DNA from: Candidatus Thorarchaeota archaeon
GTDB taxonomy: Archaea; Asgardarchaeota; Thorarchaeia; Thorarchaeales; Thorarchaeaceae
Length of the DNA stretch: 51,371 nt
Assembly: GCA_004524595.1 (NCBI GenBank)
Contig: SDOA01000014.1
Span: 1-51,371 of the forward strand
Reading direction: 5' to 3'
Made by a program: the position numbers and the translations under genes. Positions 26,096-33,645 of the stretch are shown piece by piece (positions within the stretch are counted from its first letter, which is position 1; every line of letters begins with the position of its first letter). Below the pieces are notes generated by a model that worked only from the letters and a program-made list of their open reading frames with translations, did not search any database and was not told where the DNA came from.

Positions 26096-27709
26096 ATGCT
26101 GCACTATCGCGAATTTCCATTCAAAACCGCCTCGATATTTTTACTGTTTTCTTTGCCTTTAGCTTATTCAATGTACATCATCACTGGTATACTCAAAGGG
26201 TCACTGTTTTCCCTTACCATCTTGGAACATCAAGGTCTTCTAGGGTACGGTGCACTTTCAGCAGTTATCACTTTGCCACTAATAGGAATTATTGCTGACA
26301 AAATCAGACGGTTAGATCCATTGATTATCGTTGTGTCGATAATCCCTTCTCTTATTGGTTTACTTAGTGAAACATCTTTTTTTGAAATTGATGCCCATGT
26401 AATGTATTTTGCAACTGCTCTCTCTGCCTTCTCAGGACTTGCAGCACTTCTAATCTTGTGGGTCATGCGAGTTGGCCAAAGCATTGTTGTTCGTTACAGA
26501 GGTCGGACAAGTGTCTTATTTCTCTGTTTAACAATTCTTCTCGTTGGAATATACTCGATACTTGATCATACCGCAATTGCAGCATTATTACACCCTCTCA
26601 TAATCCCCTCCTCAGTCTTGTTTCTCCCATCTTTATTAGGTCTTGTAGGAACAATTATCTCAACTGCTCTAAAGCCATGGAAACAGCCCCGAGTACCATT
26701 AGCTGTATCAGGAAACGTGATGAGATATTTTATTCCTACGGTCTTTATAATGGCTGCACACCTTCTTTGGTTTAATGTAACAAAGCTTTCATTACAGGAC
26801 CACTTCACTTTAAATCCATCTTTTGAATCATTGAGCCAATTTCTTGATATAGGAATTTTTGAACTGATAATACTCTGTTTCGGAATCGCGATTTCTGGTC
26901 TAATGGCTGATTATAGAGGGAGGAAAACTGCTTTCAGTTTTGTTCTTCTATTAATGGGTTTACTTACCATATTTGGCTCTGCATTATACAATGCATATTT
27001 TCTAGATCCATCATTGACAGTGCTGCTAATTTCACTTTTAGGAGCAGAACGTTTTATTGAAGGCTTTCTTTTGGGTATCTGCTTGCTTTTAATATGGTCA
27101 GAACTTGGATCTATTAGAACAAGAGGTCTTAGGGTCTCTTTAATCTGGTTTTTCTTTCTTGGGTATATGACTCTCTTTTGGGCTGTGGATCTAGAATCAA
27201 CAGTATTCGGATTGCAATTCCATTTTCCAGAGGTTCTTCTAGCAATTGGTGGTCAATTCGCAATTTTGTCCTCATTAATCGCTCTATACCTCATTGGTCC
27301 TCTTCCAACGATTCTTGGCCGAGAATTAGAGGTTGAGGAATTAGATTTCAACTTTGATGAGAAACAGGTTAAGAAAACAGTTGATGCATTTGTTGGAACT
27401 GATGATTTTGACTCAATTAGGAGTCAAATAGATGTAATTGATGCTGAAAACGAAATAAGCGATTCAGAAATGAGCGAGATACTTGGTGAAGATTTCAAAA
27501 CCAAACTTCCATTACGAAGCATTCCAGGTGTTGGAGATGCGCTCGAGAAGAAATTAAAAGATGCAGGTTATGAATCCGCGGCGCAGATTGCAGGTGAAAC
27601 AGCTCAGCGATTATCACAAAAGATTGATGGACTTGGTTTTGCTCGAGCTGAAAAATTGTTGAAGGATGCTCGTTCTCTGGTTAAGAAAAAAATGAAAGGT
27701 AAAAAATGA
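26096..27709 (+). CDS. MFS-like carrier fused to a RadA-type helix-hairpin-helix tail, 537 aa
   Basis: Residues 1-405 contain about 12 hydrophobic helices in the pattern of a major facilitator protein, including a loop GLMADYRGRKTAF that matches the conserved MFS loop between helices 2-3 or 8-9. After an acidic linker (about 410-465), residues about 470-535 form a tandem helix-hairpin-helix: IPGVGDALEKKLKDAG, then IDGLGFARAEKLLKDA, much like the N-terminal domain of RadA. The end is very basic (KKKMKGKK). HhH domains normally bind DNA or protein, so a transporter carrying one is odd; I see no frameshift between the parts. The start is ATG 26096 with GGAGAT 6 bases upstream. The substrate is unknown. 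Confidence 0.85.
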   Translation: MLHYREFPFKTASIFLLFSLPLAYSMYIITGILKGSLFSLTILEHQGLLGYGALSAVITLPLIGIIADKIRRLDPLIIVVSIIPSLIGLLSETSFFEIDAHVMYFATALSAFSGLAALLILWVMRVGQSIVVRYRGRTSVLFLCLTILLVGIYSILDHTAIAALLHPLIIPSSVLFLPSLLGLVGTIISTALKPWKQPRVPLAVSGNVMRYFIPTVFIMAAHLLWFNVTKLSLQDHFTLNPSFESLSQFLDIGIFELIILCFGIAISGLMADYRGRKTAFSFVLLLMGLLTIFGSALYNAYFLDPSLTVLLISLLGAERFIEGFLLGICLLLIWSELGSIRTRGLRVSLIWFFFLGYMTLFWAVDLESTVFGLQFHFPEVLLAIGGQFAILSSLIALYLIGPLPTILGRELEVEELDFNFDEKQVKKTVDAFVGTDDFDSIRSQIDVIDAENEISDSEMSEILGEDFKTKLPLRSIPGVGDALEKKLKDAGYESAAQIAGETAQRLSQKIDGLGFARAEKLLKDARSLVKKKMKGKK

Positions 27710-27722
27710 AAGTAAAACAAGT

Positions 27723-28580
27723 TCATTTTGGTTTATCCATTAATCTCATCTTTGACTTAATCCTTCCATCAGAACCATGTGGAGACCTATGAACTGAATC
27801 TTGAGCTTTCTCTATCTCTCTTGCTTCATCTGCCAAATTGGCAGCTACTCTCATCATCTCATGACCCGATGCCGCGAGTGGAATATAATCCTCTGCATTC
27901 TTTGACCTAAAGCATGCTTTTGAAGTAACTCCAGCAACCGATTCAGTAATTTTCAGACTTGCAAGCGCTTTTGCTTTCGCGTATGGATTCTGAAAGTTCG
28001 CATATTCTACTGCATCCTCTGCATCAAGAATAACCTTTGGCAAATTTGGTTGATTGCCTTTTTTGATATCTGATATTACCTTGCCAACTTCATTCTGAAT
28101 TGCTCTAATCACACCACCAATTGCAAGGACCTTCAAAGCATCTGAATTGAATAGTACCATCTCAGTCGGATCTAAGAACTCAGCTCGTGCTCCTATCATT
28201 GGATCAGAATATACAATGATGAAACCTTCCCTTTTTGATACTTGAATTAATTCTTTGCCATTTTCATCTTTCATGTACCAAGCTTTCCTAGCTGGCGCAT
28301 CAGATATTGAGAGAAAATAGTTGTCAGTTTCTTGTAATATTCCTCTGGCTGTCGATGGACCCTTAAGACTTGCATTTGGACTTACTAAGAGAGTAAGGTT
28401 TGGTGTATACTCTATAACATACTCCATAAGAGTTCTACAGGTGTCAACATCCATTTTTGCTCCGCTACCAAAAGTTCTAATCTCGAGGTCTTTGCATTCT
28501 GCTCTTTCATCAAAGATAAGGTCAAGTAACGGAGAAGAAGCAATACATCCTATTTTGACTACTGCGAGTTTGAATGACAT
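27723..28580 (-). CDS. mtd: F420-dependent methylene-tetrahydromethanopterin dehydrogenase, 285 aa
   Basis: Reversibly oxidises methylene-H4MPT to methenyl-H4MPT with coenzyme F420 in the archaeal C1 (methyl-branch Wood-Ljungdahl or methanogenesis) pathway. The N-terminus KLAVVKIGCIASSPLLDLIFDERA, the segment SGAKMDVDTC, the VSPNASLKGP motif and the C-terminal ASGHEMMRVAANLADEAREIEKAQDSVHRSPHG region are characteristic of Mtd, and the length (about 280) is right. The C-terminal 20 residues are basic. It is a single gene facing the MFS-HhH gene. With the FrhB-like protein 3 kb away it shows that the organism makes F420 and H4MPT-type cofactors. Confidence 0.96.
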   Translation of the reverse strand: MSFKLAVVKIGCIASSPLLDLIFDERAECKDLEIRTFGSGAKMDVDTCRTLMEYVIEYTPNLTLLVSPNASLKGPSTARGILQETDNYFLSISDAPARKAWYMKDENGKELIQVSKREGFIIVYSDPMIGARAEFLDPTEMVLFNSDALKVLAIGGVIRAIQNEVGKVISDIKKGNQPNLPKVILDAEDAVEYANFQNPYAKAKALASLKITESVAGVTSKACFRSKNAEDYIPLAASGHEMMRVAANLADEAREIEKAQDSVHRSPHGSDGRIKSKMRLMDKPK

Positions 28581-28750
28581 GTTGTGTCACCGTTGTAGAT
28601 CTCTTTTGAAGGTAATCCAACAGTCTTCAGGATTGCATTTAACAATTCTCTATTACATGATAATTAGTCCCTTCGAAGACTTCCTGTGAAATGAATTCTT
28701 GTGTCGAGATAATGCAAATCTACCAAGACTACGTTTGAATTCTTCATTTT

Positions 28751-29674
28751 TTATTCTGATACATATCTGAAATAATAAGCAAGGCCTGTACCTGCTAAGA
28801 GGTCAGCTCCTTTGAGTTGTTTCCCGCATGTAGCACATTTGAAGATAATCTTTGGATCATTAGAAGCTGTTCCACATTTATTACAAAGAGGTTCCACGTC
28901 AATGACAGAAAGTTCGTTAACTTTTACTGGTTGTCTGCAATTCAAACAGGTCACCTCTGCCAGATCGTCTACAATCACTGCATGAAATTGATTACTACAT
29001 TTTGGACAAAAGACTGTGTAAACTTTATGTAAATCATCCGACTGACAGTTAGGACACAATAAATCTATTGTTAAATCAGAATCTCCGCATTGACGACACT
29101 CAACCTTTCTTCCAAATGTTCTTGATTCTAGGACCTCTTCATCTTCAAGGTCTTTGAGTAGTCTAATGACTTCATCATTATCGTTACCAAGATAATCATA
29201 TGCCTGAGGATACCTAAGTGTCGCTTTCATAACATGTTTTGGTTTAAGAGATTCAATTCGTTTAGACATCATGTCTCCTACAAGTTTTTTGACGCCAGGA
29301 TTTAGCAGTAATTCTTCTCCACTAGTTTCATTGATGAGGTCATGTAAAACATAGTATGCCTTCTCTAATTCTTTATCCCATTGATCACTATCAAAATTGA
29401 TGTGAGGAATCAAACGGAGAAGATTTCGTTCAACAGCTGCACTATTCTCATTTTCATTTACGAGAACCCCTATACAATTAGGAGGTCTCATGTAGGATAT
29501 CACAAGACCATTTTGTATCTTCGAATATCCCACTTCTGTTTCTTGATTGACTCCGTGGCCCATAAACACTGTAACAGCTTCTTCACTTGATAGAACTGGC
29601 ATTTCAGGAAATGCTCGGCCAACCATTGGACCGAGTCTATCATCCCACCATATAGAGAAGATTGCCTTTGGCAC
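28751..29674 (-). CDS. Longin-like protein with winged helix and three zinc ribbons, 307 aa
   Basis: Residues 1-115 look like a longin/roadblock-type domain (IFSIWWDDRLGPMVGRAFP at the start, a pattern I associate with Asgard longin proteins). Residues about 135-195 are helical and may form a winged helix (RYPQAYDYLGNDNDEVIRLLKDLEDEEVLE). Three zinc ribbons follow: CRQC/CPNC, CPKC/CLNC and CNKC/CATC. The ribbons suggest contact with nucleic acid or a protein complex. The function is unknown. It lies upstream of mtd on the same strand with a gap of about 170 bases and an A/T-rich leader; no shared pathway is evident. Confidence 0.75.
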   Translation of the reverse strand: MPKAIFSIWWDDRLGPMVGRAFPEMPVLSSEEAVTVFMGHGVNQETEVGYSKIQNGLVISYMRPPNCIGVLVNENENSAAVERNLLRLIPHINFDSDQWDKELEKAYYVLHDLINETSGEELLLNPGVKKLVGDMMSKRIESLKPKHVMKATLRYPQAYDYLGNDNDEVIRLLKDLEDEEVLESRTFGRKVECRQCGDSDLTIDLLCPNCQSDDLHKVYTVFCPKCSNQFHAVIVDDLAEVTCLNCRQPVKVNELSVIDVEPLCNKCGTASNDPKIIFKCATCGKQLKGADLLAGTGLAYYFRYVSE

Positions 29675-29804
29675 GATATTATCCCCTTCGTCAAAGATGT
29701 CCCGTTAGAGAAAGGCTGGTCTTGCATGTAGCTTTTACTCTTATCAGCATATTCTTGATGAATACAATCTCTTCTTATCGTACAGATGGTTAAGCACCGA
29801 AGAG

Positions 29805-29810
29805 TATAAA
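29805..29810 (+). promoter_or_regulatory. TATA box of the Ig-repeat surface protein
   Basis: TATAAA preceded by a purine-rich BRE-like ACCGAAGAG. Transcription would start near 29832, giving a leader of about 40 bases to the ATG at 29873, with an AGGAT ribosome binding site. Confidence 0.6.
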
Positions 29811-29872
29811 ACCGCACTCTGAAGTTCGACCGTTCAACTCATGACATATTGTATGCACAGGATGTTGTCTAT

Positions 29873-31630
29873 ATGTTCTCATCTAATCGTAGTCGTTTCC
29901 TACTAGCTCTATTGTTGACATGGTTCGTATTATCGCCCTATGTCATGACAGTAAGTAATTTTGAGTTTTCAATCGCACCGACAAATACTATGGAGATTTC
30001 CGCTCCTACAATATCTGGCCCAACATTCTATCAGTTTGAGAACGGAAGTCGTGGGGATACTCTTGAATATGATGCTTATGATTCTAATCCAAAGAATTAT
30101 TCTGTGACTGCAGATGGCAGGAATTATCGTTCTGGCCTCTGGGATGGAACAGCAATAACTGTATCCCTTGATTTTTTGTACACCCTAAATATGATCGAAA
30201 CATTACCTCATGATTTCGAGTTTATCGTCAAAGTATTTAATCAAGCTGGAGAATCTGCAACAGCTACGACTACTGTTAGAGTTATTCAAGATGAAACTGC
30301 ACCAATAATTCAACAACCAGCTAATCTCACATACGAGTATGGTAGCTTTGGTCATGAGATTCGCTGGAACATCACCGAATCAAATCCTGAATTCTACAAT
30401 ATCACCCGTTACTCAAATGAGACAAGTGCAAATTTCACCATAATAGAGTCTGGAGATTGGTACGGAGATGATATCATCATCAATGTCGATGGACTGAACG
30501 AAAGTAGATGGTATCTATATACACTCTTTGTTCGAGATATTTTTGGTTTGAATGCAAGTAGCTCTGTCAATGTCACTATCTTTCCTGACCTCACTAATCC
30601 TGCCATATCCTCTCCCGATGATATATCCTTTGAATTTGGAGCTCTAGGAAATAGAGTTACATGGCATGTATACGACAGTAATCCTAAGAATTATACGATC
30701 ACAGGCATAATTCATTATAACGATACATTATATGGAAATTATACTGCTTTCCATTCATTTGCAAATGTCACAAAAACCGATTGGACATTGACAAACCCTG
30801 ATGGCGATAATGTATCAATCATTCTTGATTGGTTCTATCTAGGCAATTACACTTTCATATTACAAGCTTTTGATATCTATGGACGCAATTCTACAGATTC
30901 TGTGTTTGTTAACATATATCCAGATATACGCGCTCCAGTCATCGATCCCGATGAAGACCTCTCTTATGAAGAAGGTTATACTGGATTTAGTATAACCTGG
31001 GGCGTAGAGGAGAATAATCCCCTCTGGTATAATCTGACAATAAATGGAGATCTCTTCATAAATGGAACTTGGCGAGGGGAGAATATCACCATTGATGTTG
31101 ATAATTTAGCCGTTGGTAGTTATGAGTATAACATGACATTTAGTGACTTCTTTGGTTCTTTATCTTATGCGATTATCATTGTGACAGTCACACCGGATGC
31201 GCATCTGCCCATTATCGCTGAGATTCGGGTGTTTCAAACATATCATACTCCAACAAAGAACAATCTCTCTGTGCAAGCTTATGCGTGGGACCTGAATAAT
31301 ATAACACGCATTAATGTACAATGGAGTACTGTGAATCCAAACGCAACAGACTTCAATTCAGCTAGTAAGACAATGGAGAAGTCTGCTCTCGAAGATTTCT
31401 ATGAAGCTTCTATTGGAGAATTCTCTCATGGAGTTGTTGTTTGGTTCAGAGTGATAGCTATCGATAACTCTTCTGTCCAGAATGAAGCAGTAACAGATTG
31501 GATAAGTATCACCATTATCGATATGAGCTATAAAGGATTTATAGCCCCCCTGTATGCCATTGTGGTAATTCTAGGCGGTCTCTCACTCCTAGTATTCATT
31601 GTCATTTATTTCAGAACCAAAGTCAAGTAG
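29873..31630 (+). CDS. Cell-surface protein with repeated Ig-like domains and C-terminal anchor, 585 aa
   Basis: A signal peptide (residues about 8-25, FLLALLLTWFVLSPYVM) leads into four repeats of about 100 residues, beginning near residues 44, 143, 242 and 354. Each has the pattern [A/N]PxI...E-F/Y-G...W/Y...SNP..YN/YTIT. A fifth, shorter beta domain follows from about 445. A membrane helix at about 553-577 ends in a short basic tail, so the protein is anchored with its bulk outside. More than 20 N-x-S/T sites suggest heavy glycosylation. The frame opens at TTG 29849, but ATG 29873 has an AGGAT ribosome binding site and gives a proper signal peptide. The role is probably adhesion or S-layer association. 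Confidence 0.85.
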   Translation: MFSSNRSRFLLALLLTWFVLSPYVMTVSNFEFSIAPTNTMEISAPTISGPTFYQFENGSRGDTLEYDAYDSNPKNYSVTADGRNYRSGLWDGTAITVSLDFLYTLNMIETLPHDFEFIVKVFNQAGESATATTTVRVIQDETAPIIQQPANLTYEYGSFGHEIRWNITESNPEFYNITRYSNETSANFTIIESGDWYGDDIIINVDGLNESRWYLYTLFVRDIFGLNASSSVNVTIFPDLTNPAISSPDDISFEFGALGNRVTWHVYDSNPKNYTITGIIHYNDTLYGNYTAFHSFANVTKTDWTLTNPDGDNVSIILDWFYLGNYTFILQAFDIYGRNSTDSVFVNIYPDIRAPVIDPDEDLSYEEGYTGFSITWGVEENNPLWYNLTINGDLFINGTWRGENITIDVDNLAVGSYEYNMTFSDFFGSLSYAIIIVTVTPDAHLPIIAEIRVFQTYHTPTKNNLSVQAYAWDLNNITRINVQWSTVNPNATDFNSASKTMEKSALEDFYEASIGEFSHGVVVWFRVIAIDNSSVQNEAVTDWISITIIDMSYKGFIAPLYAIVVILGGLSLLVFIVIYFRTKVK

Positions 31631-31638
31631 ACTGCAAG

Positions 31639-31680
31639 CCTCAGGAGGTGATTCACACTCCTGAGGATCGAATCTTTTTT
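31639..31680 (+). terminator. Hairpin terminator
   Basis: A perfect 9-base stem, CCTCAGGAG (31639-31647) and CTCCTGAGG (31658-31666), with a 10-base loop and a run of six T at the end, 8 bases after the surface protein stop codon. It lies between two convergent genes. Confidence 0.8.
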
Positions 31681-31698
31681 ATAAACAACTAAAACTCG

Positions 31699-32766
31699 TC
31701 AGTGAATTAGGTTTAGTTTATAGTACTTGTTCTTTTTGAATCGTGATGAGTTAACTATGTTCTGAATTTCTTTTTCTTCTAGTGGTATTGCTTCTACAAT
31801 TTTTTTCTGAATTGCACGCATAAGAATTTCTTCTGCCCTTTCAGTCCTTATTATAGTTGTAGTCCATCCAGCTTCGGATCCAATATTACCGCAGGAAATG
31901 TCAGCATCAAATCCTGTCAGATCTTGACAATAAGCGCAAGAACTTGCTGCTGCAGAATCAAGCTCTGCAATAGGCCACTTTCTCTCTTCGTTCTCCAATG
32001 TTATAGTCATCTCGCCACCAGCAATTGCAAATCGTTTAACATCCTCTAATTTAATATCTGAATTCAGAAGCAAAGTGCGTAGTTTTGCATAATCGAACGA
32101 CTCCATGCAGAAGAGACATATTTTGAATACATCTGCTTCTAGAAATAATTTCAATAATCCTGCAGGATGAGTTTCCATTCTATGAATTGCCTCTATGTTG
32201 CAGGCTGTACCAACTACAGCTAGAGATGACAAACCCTTTTTGAGTCCCTCAATCATTTTTCCTATTACTTGAGCATGGGAATATATTGTCCCTCCATAAG
32301 TTGTGAGACCTTCCTTCTCGGTTATTATCTTAGCCTCAGGTAGCCAGGGCTTCTCTTTTGAATGGGTGACAACAACAGCTCCTTGAATAATATTTGATTG
32401 GAGCATGTACTCAAGAATTGCTGTAACTGCTCCACCATCTTGCTTTGCTGCGTTACTAAGAGACCTTACCTTCCAAATACTTCTGAATTCACCAATTAGT
32501 TGTTTATCAAACACATGAGTCCGCGGACACATAGCATAACATATTCCACAAGAGATACAATCACCAGTTAATTGTGGAACGTATTTGTCATCAACTCGGT
32601 TTCCACTAATGGCATCTACTGGACAACCTTCTACGCATGAGCCACACTCAACACAAGCTCCTGTCTGGATAACTTCTCTATCCAGTTTTTTGAACGCATA
32701 CCTCTTTGTCTTTTCTTTAAGGACTCTTTGGACTTCATCGATTTTTAGTTTGTATTTATCTGACAT
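31699..32766 (-). CDS. FrhB-family F420-linked iron-sulfur protein, 355 aa
   Basis: The N-terminus carries two 4Fe-4S ferredoxin motifs: Cys38, 41, 44, 48 (CVECGSCVEGCP) and Cys70, 73, 76, 80 (CISCGICYAMCP). The remainder matches the FrhB/FdhB beta-subunit fold, with the KQDGGAVTA segment, VVGTACNIEAI and CLFCMESF, and FAD plus coenzyme F420 as expected cofactors. Such subunits move electrons between ferredoxin or a partner and F420. No hydrogenase or formate dehydrogenase large subunit lies beside it, so it may be a stand-alone F420:ferredoxin reductase. The start is ATG 32766 with GGAG about 8 bases before. It is divergent from GTP cyclohydrolase II. Confidence 0.9.
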   Translation of the reverse strand: MSDKYKLKIDEVQRVLKEKTKRYAFKKLDREVIQTGACVECGSCVEGCPVDAISGNRVDDKYVPQLTGDCISCGICYAMCPRTHVFDKQLIGEFRSIWKVRSLSNAAKQDGGAVTAILEYMLQSNIIQGAVVVTHSKEKPWLPEAKIITEKEGLTTYGGTIYSHAQVIGKMIEGLKKGLSSLAVVGTACNIEAIHRMETHPAGLLKLFLEADVFKICLFCMESFDYAKLRTLLLNSDIKLEDVKRFAIAGGEMTITLENEERKWPIAELDSAAASSCAYCQDLTGFDADISCGNIGSEAGWTTTIIRTERAEEILMRAIQKKIVEAIPLEEKEIQNIVNSSRFKKNKYYKLNLIH

Positions 32767-32845
32767 TAACGAGACTCCTTACTTGTGCTAACATCTATAA
32801 TTTATTCCTATATTTAGCAATACTGGAACTACTAAGGTATATCTC

Positions 32846-32855
32846 TATATTTAAG
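32846..32855 (+). promoter_or_regulatory. TATA-like box of ribA
   Basis: TATATTTAAG lies about 45 bases before the ATG at 32896. The predicted transcription start near 32876 leaves a leader of about 20 bases with AAGGA at 32882-32886. Confidence 0.5.
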
Positions 32856-32895
32856 AAGGGTTTCTATTGGTTCACCTATTCAAGGATTGATAATT

Positions 32896-33624
32896 ATGAA
32901 GTTATCAGAACAACAAATTAATGAACTTCTAATAGCTAGTGAGAAACAAGTTTGTATGACTGATGCGTGCTGTGTGCAACTTGTGGCTATTGCAGATCTT
33001 CCGAGTCGATTTGGTGAGTTCCAAATTTGTGGGTTCATTAGTCCTTGCGATGGAAAAGAGCATACTGCAATCATTAAAGGAAATGTCATGGGGAAGAATG
33101 GTGTAGTTACAAGGGTTCACTCAGAATGTTTAACGGGAGATGTTATGGGAAGCAAAAGGTGCGATTGCAGAGACCAGCTTCTTGAATCATTGAAAATAAT
33201 AGAGAAAGAGGGTACTGGTGTCTTACTCTATCTTCGGCAAGAAGGTCGCAATATTGGATTAACAGAAAAGATCAAAGCTTACGCTCTGCAAGATCATGGA
33301 TTGGACACTATTGATGCCAATCTCACTCTTGGTTTTCGACCAGATGAACGAGATTATGGTATTGCAGCAAATATCCTAAGAAATCTGCAAATCCACTCAA
33401 TTAAACTCTTGACAAACAATCCAGAAAAAATTCAACAATTGACTGCGGCAGGTATTCAAATTGATGAAAGAATACCTCTCATAATAGAAGCAACAGAATA
33501 TAATCGCGCCTACCTCGAGACCAAGGCTGCTAAATCTGGTCATCTTTTTGGTGAGTTCGCTTCTACACGAGATGTTAAAGAGATAGGAACTATTGCAGGG
33601 CAACTATCAAGTAGTAAGGAGTAG
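32896..33624 (+). CDS. ribA: GTP cyclohydrolase II, 242 aa
   Basis: Opens GTP to the pyrimidine precursor of riboflavin, and so feeds FAD, FMN and the deazaflavin F420. The family signature is complete: RVHSEC (73-78), the zinc ligands Cys78, Cys89 and Cys91 (KRCDC), YLRQEGRNIGL and LLTNNPEK near 170. An extra N-terminal stretch of about 60 residues has little known motif content. The start is ATG 32896 with AAGGA 9 bases upstream, not the TTG at 32887. Most archaea use the unrelated GTP cyclohydrolase III (ArfA), so a bacterial-type RibA is notable. It is beside an F420-linked protein. Confidence 0.95.
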   Translation: MKLSEQQINELLIASEKQVCMTDACCVQLVAIADLPSRFGEFQICGFISPCDGKEHTAIIKGNVMGKNGVVTRVHSECLTGDVMGSKRCDCRDQLLESLKIIEKEGTGVLLYLRQEGRNIGLTEKIKAYALQDHGLDTIDANLTLGFRPDERDYGIAANILRNLQIHSIKLLTNNPEKIQQLTAAGIQIDERIPLIIEATEYNRAYLETKAAKSGHLFGEFASTRDVKEIGTIAGQLSSSKE

Positions 33625-33645
33625 TAGCTCTATTCACTACTCCTT
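33616..33645. terminator. Hairpin shared by the ends of ribA and herA
   Basis: Perfect 10-base arms AAGGAGTAGT (33616-33625) and ACTACTCCTT (33636-33645), which include the ribA stop codon and stop just before the herA stop. The T-run is weak, so this may instead be a 3' end-processing or stabilising stem. Confidence 0.55.

Noticed and set aside
29500..29817. 105-residue minus-strand frame
   Set aside because: It overlaps the longin/zinc-ribbon gene start in another frame and its composition is not protein-like.
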